Origin: Atrichornis clamosus
Lineage: Eukaryota > Chordata > Aves > Passeriformes > Menuridae
NCBI GenBank assembly: GCA_013400975.1
Contig: WBMZ01006400.1
Coordinates: 372,001 to 436,000 of the forward strand
Length of the DNA stretch: 64,000 nucleotides
Reading direction: 5' to 3'
How positions within the stretch are numbered: the stretch's first letter is position 1; the number at the start of each line of letters is the position of its first letter. Under the pieces are notes generated by a model. The model saw only the letters and a program-made list of their open reading frames with translations. It did not search any database and was not told the DNA's origin. The position numbers were made by a program, and so were the translations under genes. This document shows positions 13,112-28,285 of the stretch, one piece after another.

Positions 13112-16100
13112 TCCTTGTAACATAGTTCCACCAAAGCAAACCCAGAGAATGGGAATTAAGGAAGATCTTCCTGTAAACTAGAGCTTGAAAATGGAAGAAA
13201 TATCATTGTTTGAATCAACCAGGACAGTAGATTTTCTCAGCTTGCAGATTCCCACACAGACTCCCCCAAATGTCCATTTAGAATTCACCACAAGCACAAA
13301 GGACAGAGGGTGCTGGACTCTCTGCAGGACCAGAGCCAAACTCCTTTACACTCATTAGAGCTTTGCAACACAGAAAACACCTGTAGGAAGATCTCAAATC
13401 CCCAAGACCTAGAAAAGTAACACATACATTTAATTTTGACATAGACATTTGTACATCTTCTGAAGTTGTGTTTCTTTTTATACTGAATTTCAAGGAGAGA
13501 CTTAATACTTGATCATTTACAAGTGGAGGATTCTCTATGTATAGTATCTCTTGTGTACAAATTTGTTTACCATGAGGAGTTTATTTATTTCAGGGCAGAA
13601 TTTTTGATATCCTCCGAAAACAAATAGAATTTCTGACTTAATAAAGACATTATGTATCTATCAAATTTATGAGGCTATAGAAAATATTAAACCCATGAGA
13701 ACTTAACTTCCAGTGGTTCATAAGTGTTATTTCCAACTGCTAAGTTAATGTCTTATGGTATCATTATGGAACTTTTTCAATCCCATTGGAGAATTTCATC
13801 TATTCTCACTTCTTGAATAAATAGCCTGAAACGACATACTCCCAAACTGTTCTGGCTGAAAATCTTATGACACCCTGTTGAGAATCATAGTTAGATTATT
13901 ATTTCTTGCAAATACAAATATTTGCCTCTCAAAACATCCAAGGAAGCTACATTACTGAACAGTTATTTCTTATTCGTTTCTCAGCTATTTTATTAAACCT
14001 TTCAGAAGTTATTTTAAAGTGATGGATAACTGAAAATTAAGTATTAGTAGCCATCTTGTTAAGCTTAAACTTTATGAAGAGCACAGGGATGATTGGTTGG
14101 TCTTTATTTAGAAGATGACTGACAGTTTTTCAGTACTTTTGTCACATCATAATGAGTGACTGCAGCCAGGGTTTCCACATAGAGGACGTGCCCTCCTATG
14201 GCAGTGCCTCTGCACAGGCTGAAACAACCAGAGTGAGCAAAAGGGCACAGAGAAAACACTCAGCAAGAGATGAATAAAAAATCAGAACCATTTGCACAGG
14301 TGTTGCCTTGGCATTACTCAACTCTTTCACATTTTAAATTGCGAGATTTTTCATATAAGGTTTCTTTGTGGCATTGTATTGCTTCCATCAAGACTATGCT
14401 GTCCTTGCACTTTTGGCTATTTTTAGGGTGTAAATATATTGAAGTTAAACACTAATGTAATAGGTCCTTGTTTGAGAAAGTTTTGGCATTGAGTCACTCC
14501 CATTAAATGCACATACTGTGTTTACTCTCACAGCAAACTTCCCCAACTGGGAAACACAAAGACATGTACAGAGCACCACTTGTTCGTGCAAATCTAACAA
14601 AAAGCTTATCTAGTGCATCAACCTGTGGAGGAAAGAAATATCTAGAATATTCCCACTATAATTCAAAAGTAATTTGATCTCTGTAAAAATAAAAATATAC
14701 CCTTGTCAATCTGTTGTCCTTGAAGACTTTTGTGAAACTTATCCAAGAAAAGAAATTTCCATGGAGAAGGCAGAATGCATTAGCCTCTCAGTAGAAAATC
14801 TTTCCTACTATTTCAGCTTTCTAGATTACCATTCAGAGGCAAACGCTTCCCCTTTCTTCTGGTAAACTTCTCATACTCTGTTTTACACGTTTTACAAGAG
14901 AAGCTCAGGGCACCACTGGTTCAAATTAGACAGAAGACTAATGCATTGGATCCTTCCTTTAACCGTCTTTTTTAAAATTGCATCATATTAGAACTTTAAA
15001 TGTAGCCTATGTTGTTGAGAAAAAAAGTTTTTCCAAATTACAGTTTATTTAAAGATGCAGACTAGATCAAACAGATGACAGACAAATAAAATGTGATAGC
15101 AGAACATTGGTTTCTATCTACTTTATCATTATCTGAATCAACGTTTTGCACAAAATGCTATGAAGCATGCTAAAGTAAACTGCCAGTGGAAAACATTTGT
15201 TCTCTCTGATGGAGAAGGGAAAGCCTGCAATGCAACACAAAGGTGTCCATGTAGACCTTAACAAAATTGCACCATTGCACTGCTGACAGGAAGCTTCATC
15301 TTTTTCATAGCATGAAGCAAATCCTAAAACACAATTAAGAAAGACGCTTTCAGATGGAGAGAGAAAGACCTTTATAAAAATCACTAGGCCACAGTTTGCA
15401 AAGAACTACTCTAAAGGATTTTAGCAAACACTACATTTATTTAAAAATAAAGTAAAATTTAAAAAATCACCAAATACGTGCAAATCCTAATGAGGTCCGT
15501 CCCAGAGACAGCAGCTGTTGCAACAGTTTACTGTGAATTAGAAACCACAACATGTTCCCCTTAAGTGCAACGTCCACTCCTGCTATGACTGAAGGGGATT
15601 AAGTCATTGTTTTCAATGAAAACAACCTTTTTTTTTTCCACTTATACAGTCAATCTGAGTAATACTAATAACAAGCATTAGATTTTTCTTGCAACAAGTG
15701 GTAAGAAAATGTACAAAACCAGAGACATTCTGCCTTTGTGGTTGTTGGTTTTTTTTCCTCCAAAAATATATTATTCAAGAGGTAGGTGGTTGGTGTTGAG
15801 AGGTTTTTGTTTACATTCCCTGTCATTATATATAATCTGCAAACTTCATTCCTGCTAAAATTGATCTAGTCATTATTTCTTAGTTACACCATGAAAAGCC
15901 TCCACTGTAGATGACTTTCAGGAATACAATAATTTCCTCTCTGAAGCTAACAAGGTTACATGCCACTGTTACTTCAGGATCATATAAATCATAATAGTCC
16001 TTTTTTTTTCCAAATTATTTAATATTTAAAAGTTTCCTAATAATTCCTCCCAGTACAGGAAAATTATTGCTTGGAAACAGAATTTCCATGCCAGCTTTTT

Positions 16101-19100
16101 TTCACCTCTGTCCATACGCCTGATTCTACTTTGAAGATACATAATTATATTTCTAAATTAACTTTGCATTTTAGCTAATTGATTGCATTCTGCAAGCAAG
16201 TAATGCTGTTTATGAACTGTTTACCTTTTAAAACTGTTTCTCCTCTATATTTTAAAAAAAGGCAAAAACTCTTTTCTGTTATAAGGTCTTCTGAGGGGGT
16301 CTTGACATTTTCTTTGTCATCTATCTGTACATTGAGTAAACACATGGATCATCTTTAAGCCTTTAACATAATTTCAGCATTGTGCAAAGATGTATTTTAA
16401 GTGGTGGCCACATAAACCACCACCTTCAGTTTTGATTTATATTGCTACTTTAAAAGGTTTTGAGCTAGTAAAACTTGGTGCCAAGCTGTGAAAGATGCTG
16501 GTGAAAACAAATGATCAACTTAAAGAATTAAGTTAAAAATGGTCTCTGATTTGATGGAGAATTGGCAGAGATTGAGATGGATTAAGGAAAAAATAAAAGA
16601 ATATGTACTATGCTGAAAAATAGAGATTACAACTCTGGTGATAGAGGGTACAGAACAAGTGAATATGAAAAGCTAAAGGAAAAAAACCTCAAAATAAAGC
16701 ATAAAGTCACATAACTTGGTCTGCTAAAGGTCCAGGCTATGAGAAACAGTCTGACGCCAGGCCCACACTTAATATGTTACTTTTACAGAAAACTCTCTAA
16801 CGAACTTTCTTGAGAATAGACATGGGGCCCTACATTCACTTCTGACCATAAAACTGAAAAAATATAAAAATGCCTGGAAAATGCCTGGAGAACAACCCCA
16901 AAACTTTCAGGAAAGTGCAGTAAACAGTAAGCTGTAGAGTTACAGCCATGCAGATGGCTACTGCCACAGTGTTTTTCACACAAAACACATGCTCATCATT
17001 AGATAACATTAAGATGGGATATTATATCTGTAATGCAAAAATACCTGGTTAACACAGAGCACTGGACTATGCATACAGAGGAAAAGTTACAATTACACAT
17101 ATTCTGGAGAGAAAGAAAATAAAACACCGTGGCATTCGTTGAACCCCACTTGGCAGCGTGGGGTCAGAGACTCAAATATTTTGTTTTATGAACTGATTAC
17201 AGCACTTGTGCTTTTAATTTTTTGGCATTAAAATTTCATAAGAACTTTAATGTTGGCTTACTGCACTTTTACAACAGCCACACGAACCCAATCGACCATG
17301 ATGACTCTAAAAGCCTTTTAACAAACTATGTGGACAATAAACTAGCCTTGACAAAGGAGCCTTGAGAGAATTCCCAATATAGTACTGCAGGCTTTAATAG
17401 TCTGTTGATAATTCTTTACAATAGTCCGAAATTCCATCAGGTGTTTCTCTTTGCTAAACCTGGCTAGACTTTGAAGAGGGTAAGGTGTGACTTTCTGTGA
17501 GCAGATTTCAAACTTCTCATAGTTGTGTTAGTTCATAGCACCTCCATTTCAGTTGAAATTCCACTTGTATGATCTTTCAGGATATACAACAAACAAGACA
17601 GAAAACAACAAAATGCTCCAATCACACTCCACAATAATTATGCATAATTATTTTTTCAATTTTTGCTTCAATCCATAAATAACAAATTCACGAGCAACCA
17701 ATTCATGAGCTGCTTCTGATTTTTGAGAGTATTCATATCTTATATTACTTCAGAGCTAATAACTTAAGTGCAAGAAGTTCTTAGTTTAACTACTTTAAAC
17801 CCATAGTAAGATAATTCATTCTAATTGGAAATTCAGCTCACATAGTATTATTTCTCCTCTGAATTAATGTAATTCTTGAACTCAATGTGCAAACAACTAA
17901 ATTTCCACTTCCACCTTTTTTAATATTTGCTAAAATTTGCTTCAGATTATTTGTCTTTAACTTTTATACTTGCTTTCCACACAAGTGGTCTTACGCAGAG
18001 GAAAGCCTTTCTTTTTTTATTGTTTTACAATTTAAACAATAAACACAGATTAAAACTAGCGGTAAAAGAGAGCAATCTGACCTCATTTCTGTAATTTTCA
18101 CTTTGACAAAAAGAATTCTTAAAAAGATGTCACATAACAAGTATTATATATTTTTTGTATATATGGAGTATAAACAAAAATGTTTTTTTATTTATATGGA
18201 GTAGTCTAGGCAATCCTCCAGGAAACTGAAAGGGAGGACTGGAAAAAGGCAACTGTATTTTAAAGTACCTTCAATACTTCATCACTTAACAAGGAGGCTG
18301 AGACATTAACAAACAGCTCAAAACTGCTCTATGTTAATGCACAATCTAATAAAACATCGTCAGTCCCACCATCCCATTTACAGTATTCAGGCTTCATCAG
18401 AATTCATTACATGACCCTTGAATTCCTCAATCCACTGCAGGCAGTGTCACCTTCACCAGCCTGAAGGTTACAACTGTTTGGATGAACCCTGCCCATGGTA
18501 AACTACTGTCAGAGACCTGGCTTCACCCAGATAATTCACATCACAAGAATGCAAAATGCTATCTCAGCAAAACCTTTCCTTGTCGAGGTAAATAATGGAA
18601 CAGAAACAAAGAGCACTCCTCTTCATATTTCCTGCTACTCTACAGAAAGTTACAATTCACACAGAATTCGTGCATGCAGATACTGCTTTATCATATTATA
18701 TGTATACAGTATAATAAATAAAGCAGTGTATTTAGCTTTCTGGAAAAAAAAAATGCAGTATTCCTTGTTTTCTTTATAGTTGGCAAAGAGGATACTTCCC
18801 CCTAAATCATGATCATTCACTTCATCCATATACTTCTTTATTTTTTAAAAAGGTATTTTTCATTAACTCTCTCACAGCATAAGAAATGTAGTAGCAATAT
18901 TACAAGTAGAAAATTCGTTTGTAAATGGTATTGGGAAAGGCAACTCAAAGACAAGTGGAAAGGTGAAGAGTTGAAATATCTGCTGGAGTCTTGTTTGTTT
19001 AGATTAGCAGCTGATTGCCACTTGCCCACATCAATTGCAATCAACTGTATTTATATTTATCCTTGGCATTTCCTTCTGAGCTATCAATCAAAACATTTCT

Positions 19101-20572
19101 TTCTGGTTTTCATATTAACACACACTTCTAATCGCCACTCTGCATTTAAGACTTTCACTCTAAGTATGTGTAAGCCACTTACCCTTAAAAACATATTATT
19201 AAAAACCAGAAAGAGTGAAACATTTTAGTAAATATGAGTGAAAGTCGATTCTTTCCTTTAGAGCTTCACTGAATTGAAGCGTTATGAAGACCAAGATTGC
19301 TCCAAACATTGGAAAATTTACTTTTCCAGGAAAAGGACTAATATTGAAATTCTATTATTCTGCATATAGTAGTATACTACCAAATAAACTCTCAGTTCTT
19401 TCACTTCCCTAAAACAATTTTTAACCCATAAAACTTGAGCTGTACATACTACTGAAAACTCACTAAGGCAAGGTGTCCATATAAAAAATTCTCGTTATAA
19501 ATTTGCTCCTTCTACTTTTAAATCCAGACATTTACAGAAAAGATGGAGCTTTAGTGAATATTGAGTCTAATCCATATAAAGGTGTGCACATAAGGTGGAT
19601 TCTTTTGCACGTTTACTTCATGTCTCTGGGTACACAGGCACTACCACCTACTTTGACCAGTTCTTCCAAGAGAGTTGGCACATGCAAAGAAATTACCTTC
19701 TGGTGTTAGAATTATTCTAGAGCTCCTAATTTGTATGATATTCAGCTCCCAATAGTGTACTGGATTACTATTTTAAATACAAGTATACAGAACTTTCAGA
19801 CTGATAGAACCTTATGAATTACTTTTGAAAACTTAAAAGTCAGGCAAAGGCTTTGCATTTAAATTGATTTTTTGAAGGGTTTCCCAAAAAGGCCTATTTT
19901 CATAACCATACGTAGTGATATCTAGCAGGATACATAAAGCATGGGTAGCCTAGAATAGAATGACAGTCATTTACATACAAATGAGCTCATTACTATTGCA
20001 CTTTTTACCAGCTGTTGATTCAAAATTTGAAAGATGTTTTATGAATCTACATAAAATATTAAGTGAGGGCCATTCTATTATCAGTGTCTCTTATTAATTC
20101 TATGTCCTAGTTTTCATCTGCATTTTAGTAACTGTCATTCCATATGTTGATTTTAATCAAAACCATCACACGCCCGAATTTTAATCTACGTTAGGAACTA
20201 TTTTCAACTGCAATGAACACTGAATTGCCTAGTCATGAGTTTAAGTTTAAGCTATGACATGACAAGCTAACAAAATGTACACTCATTTTTAATGGAGCCA
20301 ATATGCTACATTTCCTTTCAAGGAAATATGTATTCTACCCATCGCTTAAAGCAACATCAAATTTATGGGCAATCTCTGCAGAAACTTCCTTGAATAAACA
20401 TTCACTTCAAAAGGATTAACATACATCTTTTCAGAAGCCAGCTCTGAATCAATATTCTGGTTGTCTTGCTCTGAAGCAGCAGGAACTCTTATTCTTCATC
20501 TACTGTATAGCAAGTAATCTGCTACAACCCCTCCCAGAGCCCTCATCTGGGTAACTCCAGGGAAGCTTGAAT

Positions 20573-20585
20573 TTACACACACACA
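20573..20585. repeat. Short CA microsatellite
   Basis: About six AC dinucleotides in a row, in otherwise unremarkable sequence. Confidence 0.7.
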
Positions 20586-23248
20586 ATTCTTCATGCAGTC
20601 ATTAAGGATTACTGATGTGCAGAATGACTTTGACTATATTCATGTTATATTTCACATACACCTTTACAGGGTAAGAGCATGAGCAGACCCAAGGAACACG
20701 GCTTCAGAAAAGGTCTGCTAAGCAGTGTTTGCCAGGAGGCAACTGCACACCTTCAGTGGTGCTGGCAACACTCCCCTCTGCAGATGGGCAATAGTAATTC
20801 ATATTGATCACTTAATATGAAAACTTTAAAAATTATCCAGATGGAAAAAGATCTATCTTAATGCAGACACAGAAATTCTGAATCATAGGCAATAAGCAAC
20901 CACAGTGTTGAAAACTATCCAAAAGGAATAAGGTCCTCCGAAGCAGAGGTGGCCTGGCTGAACAAGGACTGTGATGCCTCAAATAGCAAAGAGATGATGC
21001 CATGAATGTAGCAGGAGGTAACAGGAGACAAATGCTTATCCTTGCGCCCATAGTGCTTTTAATCAGAAGCACCCAGTGATGACCAGAAGCTCCTCATGTC
21101 ACACGGTTTCTTACATCCCAGAGGCACCAGATTTTGTTGCTTTACCATATCAGAACACCCAGCTTCTCCTCTTGCCACGCTTAGATCTATCCCTCATCTT
21201 GCTCACTGTCACCTTCAACCTTGACAGAAGACAGAGCGCAGCCTTTCATTGCTGTGAGGAACAATTTGTTTAAGCAGCAATTAGGCACCACAGAATCAAA
21301 AGACGAACAATGCAGGACAAAAGAAAACAAAGAATTCTTGAAGCTTGCCAAACTATGACTAAAAAATAGCCCAGTTTATGGGCCTAAGCACAAAATATCA
21401 GAGGAATTTCAAATGGTGGCTTAGACAGACACCATTCTTGCATGGCAGGTTTTGGTTCTCAAAGCTGCAGCTGTGCATCATCCTACTCCACTATCCCTTG
21501 GACTGTAAACTTCCCCATCATGGAACATGAATTAATAACTTCTGAAGTGGTGGATTTTAGTTTAAACATCACAGCACATTACTGTTAGCGCTATGGCCTC
21601 TACAACTGCAGATTGTGTACTTCTGTTCGTGAGCTTCCGTCCTGCAGAGTTTTTGGAGGAAACAAGCATTCATGAACAAAGCTTTGCTAATTAGCTAGGA
21701 GCCTGCCTGTCTGAAGGGGCCATCAGTAATGAAAAATGAGAAGCAATCAGCAAGAGACTTCAAAACACAAGAAACTGGCAAGAAGAGCACTGCAAACCAA
21801 AACATAATTGTATTTCAAATATTGCATCAGCCCTGAAATTAAAAGTAAATAAATATAGGAAGAATCTTTAGCAGATATTATAAGCATAATTGGAAGGTGT
21901 ATGGAGCTGATTAACACATTCAGAAAAACACTTTTATATTTTGAATACATTATTTTTCTCATGTCCTGGTGGGTATGTATCTAGCTTTAATTTCACACTT
22001 TTCATGAGCAGCCAAGCTAGAAAACCATCGAGGGTATCAGCAAAAATTCACTTGAAATTCCATCTTATGCACTTAAAACATAGCTTATGCAAACTCTGTC
22101 TGTCATTGAGAAGATCTTGACATATGCATCAAAATGTAACATCACACCAAGGGAGGCTGGTGTAGTGTTATGTGGAACATTTCAGCAGACGTGCAAAAAG
22201 ATTTACCCCTGAAATGTCGCCACACAAACACACCCAACCTGTCATCCGCACAACACACGGCAACACAGAAGCATCTTCACACCAACACAAAACCAAAGTG
22301 GTAAATAAAGGTATATTCAAAATCCTACTGTAAAATATGATTAATAATGACATATAATAGAAGAACCTCCTCTATTTCAGTATTAATCAATGAAGTAATT
22401 ACAAACTTGTATTACCGTGGAAGCAAAACATGGAACAGTGATCCAGCATATCATACGACCCTAATATACATTCAGTTATATTCTGAATTGCTTCCAAGAA
22501 ACTGTTTATATTTACAGAAAACACTAGGGTTATCCAGACACCTTCTGTATCTACAGATTTTTTATGTTGTCTGCTGTGGGTTTTTTCTAAGTTTCTCAGT
22601 AAAATTCAAAAGCCAAACTAGAAGTATCTCTGTCAGAAGAGATTTGCTTATTTTATGCTCAAACTATTCCCTTAAGAGATAAGTGTTTTCAGAGGTTCAG
22701 CAGTGGAAATTAAAATATTTCCACTACATTTAACTTCCCAAAAACATCCTATTTGAGCCAGGATTGTTGTCCCTGATGAATAAGACAGCTAAGAATTGGA
22801 CTAGGCTTTGAGAGAAGACACTATTTCACTGTATCTTATACTTCAGTAGTGACTATCATTTGACGTAAAGAGGCTGTGTCAAACCAGAAACCCAAAATAC
22901 TAGGCAAAACAATTGCTTTAAATTTTGAAGTTTCAGGAAGAGAGAAAATAGATGTTAATTGAAACCTCAGATTTGGATTGTTCAGAGAAGTCACACGCAG
23001 ATATAATTTTCATAATATCTATTCAAAGTTTAACTGAGTCTTTAAACCTGCCAAAATTTGACTAATTGTCTGTGAGATTGCTGATAATTTCCTAGAAGTT
23101 ATCAGGGTCTATTGCATAAACTTCTTCATGGAGTTGGAAAATCCATATTATTAGCATTATAGAACATAAAATCTTTGAAATATAAATGTAAACAGAACAG
23201 GAAATATTTAATAAAATCCATACACCTATTTAACACAAAAAATGGTTA

Positions 23249-23316
23249 ATAATATAGAAACTACTAGAATAGTAGAATAGTACTTATACTTTCTATAATA
23301 TAGAAACTACTAGAAT
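23249..23316. repeat. Two 22-bp exact direct repeats 46 bp apart
   Basis: The 22-bp sequence starting ATAATATAG and ending CTAGAAT occurs at 23249-23270 and again, identically, at 23295-23316. The 24-bp spacer itself contains further AGTAGAATAG-like and TACTTATACT words. This looks like a small local duplication or a very short degenerate tandem repeat. No gene or element lies next to it. Confidence 0.85.
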
Positions 23317-24793
23317 GGAGGGATGCCCCCCACCTTCCTCTCCTAATCCAAAATCATATGGAAGCAAGGAAATTCAGAGCAAAATGTGTACTATAAAGTT
23401 TATGCACCACATGCTTTTCTACATTCCCAGCTGTCTGGCTTCTGTCATCTTTTATGTCAGAGTCCTTGTGTCAGTTCTCCTGAAGGGCACAAGTGTTGGC
23501 TTGCCCTTCCTTTATTGCTGGCACAAAGCAAGAGTCCCCAGGCTACAGGAACTATCTTCAGAAATATCACAAAAGAAAATTTATGTGCACATATATACAA
23601 ATACAGATGTGTATCATGATAACAGGTCATTAAGTTAGATGGAAGTGACAGAAACCAAAGAGGGAAATAGAGCAGATTCTGCAAACCTGTATTATTTGCT
23701 TCATGCAATAGTAAAATACTACAGACCGTTTCTGTGACAGTGAAAATCATAAAAAGCAGAATAGTGAAACCTTTACAGAGTTCAATGGATTACTCGTATG
23801 AATAACCAGCTACAGTAACAGCAATTTTTAAGATAAGAAGGCCAGTAAGAAACAGCACATATTCTTGTGTAAAAGCTATGTTTTTCCTTTTTTAATAGTT
23901 ATTTATAAGTCAGATACCCATGTAGCCAAAACCGCGACATTCTATTCCAGATTTTAAAATTTGGGTTCCAACAGAAATACAGCTTTTCTGTTCAAAAATA
24001 AGTATACCAATTAAAAATATTGACAGTTATATGTTCAACTGAAAGGCATAAAATGGTTTTAAAATATTTTTCTAGATTGCAAGGAAGTATGTTGTTGCAG
24101 AAACCTGTCCAAGTAGGTATCTAAGAACACCTTTATTAAATAACTATGCCCAGTCTAATTTACAAACTGTTGGCCTTCATAAAATACTTCACTAGTCAAA
24201 ATACATATTTTCCACACACAAAACAACTACTCTGTAATTATAGGTGAATGGAAGTGCAACACAAGCACCAAACTTCAACAGGACAAGTTCATTTTCACTC
24301 ATAGAAGTGAGTAGGAATGCAAAGAACCAGGAAGGAGCAAAAATTGCACACAGTATTGGTGCCAGCTGTCAGGCTCCAAGGAGCGACCCATACTATGCTC
24401 TCCTCAGCCTAACTGACATTGTCCTAACAGACACACCTGTAACATCCCAAAATGTAGTATTTCATTGCAAAATGCTTAGATGTGTAAGAAAATCTATGTC
24501 TGGTTTTAGCTAAAAGAAAGCTGAGCTTCTCTTAAGATACACGACAATGACCTTAACGAAAGTTAGAGAAACCATTAGCCAGATTTAAGGCAATATCTAA
24601 CCACAATTTGACTGATTTGAACCAAAATGCACCATGGGATAAAACATTTAAAAAATGTGTAAAACAGTTTCTTTTAAACTGAATAAGTATCTTTATTAAA
24701 TAAATTATATTTTTAAAGTGTAGCTTTCAAGATTTATTAAAGATGATGCATGTTTGAAATGCTAGCTATAGCTTCATGTATTTAAAAAATAAA

Positions 24794-25075
24794 CTATGGA
24801 TGTTTGCTGTTGTTCAGGGCTTCAAGTCCTGCATTCAGATTTTTAAAAATTATTTTAATTTTTTCTTTGAACTTGGCAAATTTGTCAAAATTTAAAATTC
24901 TCTCAAGTCCAGATATGAGATATTTAAAGGCAGTATTTGCAGCACTTTTTTTCCCAGCCATAACCACTCTCAGTCTTTTTGTTCTCAACCTTCCAACTAC
25001 ATGCTTCATGTTTGATTTATGAAAGCACAAATAGCTAATGAGGAATAGGTCACATTCGATAAGGACTGGAAACAC
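24794..25075 (-). other. Lysine-rich open frame, unrecognised
   Basis: The minus strand is open for about 94 codons. From an internal ATG (MKHVVGRLRTKRLRV) to the stop, the translation is about 71 residues, rich in Lys, Leu, Phe and Ala with amphipathic spacing, for example LISGLERILNFDKFAKF. This composition is more protein-like than most frames in the window. Upstream of that ATG, on the minus strand, there is a short CTATTCCTCATTAG that could serve as a weak splice acceptor. I do not recognise the family. It may be a chance frame, the 3' coding end of an unknown gene, or a retrocopy fragment. Confidence 0.15.
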
Positions 25076-28000
25076 TCTGGAGTTTTATTCTGAGGAGTGA
25101 CAAAGCACAAAACATTTACCTTCTCACGCCTCAATGCAAATCTTGATTTCTCCTAAGTGGACCCTGGAGAATCATGACATAAAAAGCAGATGTAGAATCA
25201 AGCAAGTTTTCTTACTTTGGATTTTTCCTCTCACTTGTATCCCTTAGAGATCTACAACACCCAACTCCTTGCATTTAATCAACTTGCATTAGGAGAAAAA
25301 ACTTTGTTCACAGAACACAAACTGATTTTCTGTATAAAATGATGATTGCTACATTCAAGTTGTCGTCAGATTTCAATATTAGGTTCTTGTTCAAGTTTCT
25401 TGCCATATTCATAATTTCATTAATTTAATGAAAAGTATTCCTTTCTCTTTGTTTGGGCAAATTACTCTCTCTAGAGAAAGTAAAATAACACTTAAAATTA
25501 GAGTTGCTAATACGTTTACACGTAAGAGCCCAACAACTCTTTTAAGGAATTTGATTTTTGATTTTAAGAAATCACAATAGGCATTCGATGTTGTAAGATA
25601 AAATCCCATGGAAAATCCTTCATCCTTGCTCCTATATCGATCATGTATAGCAAAAATACTTGACCAGAATGGTTGAAATAGAAAAGTTCCATTAGGTAGG
25701 TTTTATTTTTAGGAGTTGCAAGAAAAAATAGTGTTCAAACTCTGAAAACCAAAATGCACTCAGAATACTTCCCAGGAGATGATGACTTAGAACAGCCAAA
25801 AGAGCAGCAAGGGAACAAGACCAAGGTGTTGAATATTCCTATACCCTGACAGGACCTGAGGGATTTGCAGAATACACACACAGCTGAATGGAACAGTTCA
25901 TTTAATTTAAAACATCTTTTCACTTAAACTCATTTGTTTCCTTCAGCTAAGACCATACCATTGAGATAAAGGTGCTGTTTTAAAAACATCTTCCAAATAA
26001 CTTGACATTCACAGCATTGTTCAAATTTCCTTGATATTTGATATATTGTATGAGGATTGGATTTTAATATCAAGGTTATGTAAGCTTTTAATTCCTGAGA
26101 TAGTATAACTACCTTTTTCAAAACGAAGTATATTTTAGGACAGGATTCTATTGGGGGCCCACAATGTCAAATTTAACAGAGTCCAGCATAGTTCTTACTA
26201 GGCTCCAGAGGGGTTTAGTCAAAAAAACCTTTTGCCTATCAAGTTCTAGCAATAAAAATTCTATTTATAGATATACATTCAACAAGTTATTGAATAAGGA
26301 ACTAAATGCTGTAAATATGAGCAAACATCACTGCATAGACCCAGGTAACTGCTCTGCAGCAGTACAAGCAAGGTTCTCTCTGCTATAAACCAGAGAGCAC
26401 TAATTTGGATAGAATTCTCTTTTCTGCATGAGAAAATAACTCTCAGACTCAAATCCATGAGAAGATACGTTTTCAGAAAGTTTTCCTGAAAGAAACATCC
26501 CTTTCATTCAAGTACACACAATACTATTTAGAGCAAAAAGAACAAGACTTGTTAGGCATTAATGATTTCTAAAATGTTAATAGCTCAATTAAGTGAGAAG
26601 GGAGAACTGGATGTTGGGTAAGGGGCCCATATTTTCCAGCTGCATGACTGAGACATCCAGTGCAATGTAAATCAGTCTTTCCTCATGTGCTCAAAGGTTC
26701 CTGTAACCATCGTGTATTGAACTGCTCAGTGACGGGGACAGGAGGTCCCAGAGTGCTGATTTCTCTCACCAGCCCTGTGAGCAGCTCTGAACACTCCAAA
26801 CCATAACAGTGCCTTTGATGATATAAGAAAAGAAGACTCTTAAAGTAGCTTTCACTTTCAAAGAACATCTTCACAGTAAACCTGGAAGTTTCAGTGGAAA
26901 GAATACCTTTTCCTTTAAAAAAATCCTCCATCAATGTGGAGTAGTAGTTGCCAGGGAAGATCTTCATCCCTTCCAAAACACTGAGTTAGAAGTCCATCAA
27001 ATTAAAGTCCAGTTGAGTGAGTTTTTAAATTCTGTCTTGGGTTTCTGCTACCAAGTGACCCTAACATCCAGTGTCACACATTTGCTTTTGAAATGTGCTG
27101 TTTAAGACAGCATATCATCATCCTGCTCCACAAGTACCACCCAACATTTGCCAAATTTTGCAAGCGTATTGCCTTTTTTTAAAACTCTTCTCTTTTAAGC
27201 ATATGATACTCTCTCACTGTTCACTTTTGGTTGCACAAAATCAAATCTCAGAGCAACACTCACAGCACTGTAACTGCTGACAGCAGAACTGTCCTTGCTG
27301 CTGACACCATCCAGCAAACCCAGATCTGAAATAAGGCCCTCTGGGACCAGCCACACCATCCCCTTTTGAGCAGATGGAAGCATGAAAATAGGACTTGGTC
27401 AAACACAGCAAACATACAAACTTAATTATCTTAAAGTGTTTGCCATTGAATTTCAAATAACTCAAAACTGCTGATGGTTTGTCATATTAAAACAGTATTA
27501 TCATCTAAATGAAACTGACTTTTATATACACAATGGTGCTGACAATTTTTTTATTTAAAGCATCATCTGTCTTGAATAATATATATATTATGCTTAGGCT
27601 AACATGAATTAAAATCTAAGCCAAAACTACAGTAAAATTTTCAGACAAAGAATAAAAAAATACATATAAATAAGAATGAGCAGTACTTCCACTCTCCTTA
27701 TGTTTCTCTGAAACTTAAAACAAGCAAGTTTACTTCCCAAGCCAAGATTAACCCAGCTGGGGTTTCTAAATTGCCATTTGCTTTAGGTTTCTCATATCTC
27801 TCAGAGGGAAGGAAAAATAGTTATCTAATGTATTTTAGTAATGAATTTCCTTCCCTGCCCAAAAGAGAGAGCTAATTTTAAAGTTCTACAGTTTTTTTTT
27901 CCCCCTCAGTAAAAGTACTCCTATATACTGAGGTCATGAGGTGTTTATGTCTGTATTCTGAAGCAAATGTCACCTGAAATACATGTAAGGACGTGTCGTA

Positions 28001-28159
28001 TATTTGAGATTTTGTACTCTTTAATAAGCATTACAGGCTGCCTGAGAATTTGGTTGAGAAAGCTGACAAAACACACACTTACATGTACCTATTTATGTTT
28101 TAATAAAGTGCACAGATAGGAAAATAAGGAGTTAATGGGAAAAAGAGAAGTTCTCCCAA

Positions 28160-28285
28160 ATAAACAAAAATCACAACCCACCCAAAAAAACCCCAAACAA
28201 ACCAACTAACCCACCCCAGCTGGAGAAAGATTTAACTAGGTCTACAAAAGATTTTAAAAAGAAAAAAAGAAAGGAAATCAAACAC
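28160..28285. repeat. A/C-rich then purine-rich low-complexity tract
   Basis: At 28160-28218 the plus strand is almost entirely A and C with repeated CCAAA, ACCC and AAACA words. After about 30 bp of ordinary sequence, 28251-28282 is nearly all A and G. This is simple sequence, with no tail-bearing element identified upstream. Confidence 0.65.

Noticed and set aside
26683..26976. Minus-strand frame of 97 codons with balanced composition
   Set aside because: It starts at a non-ATG codon, has only a weak acceptor upstream, and matches no family I know.
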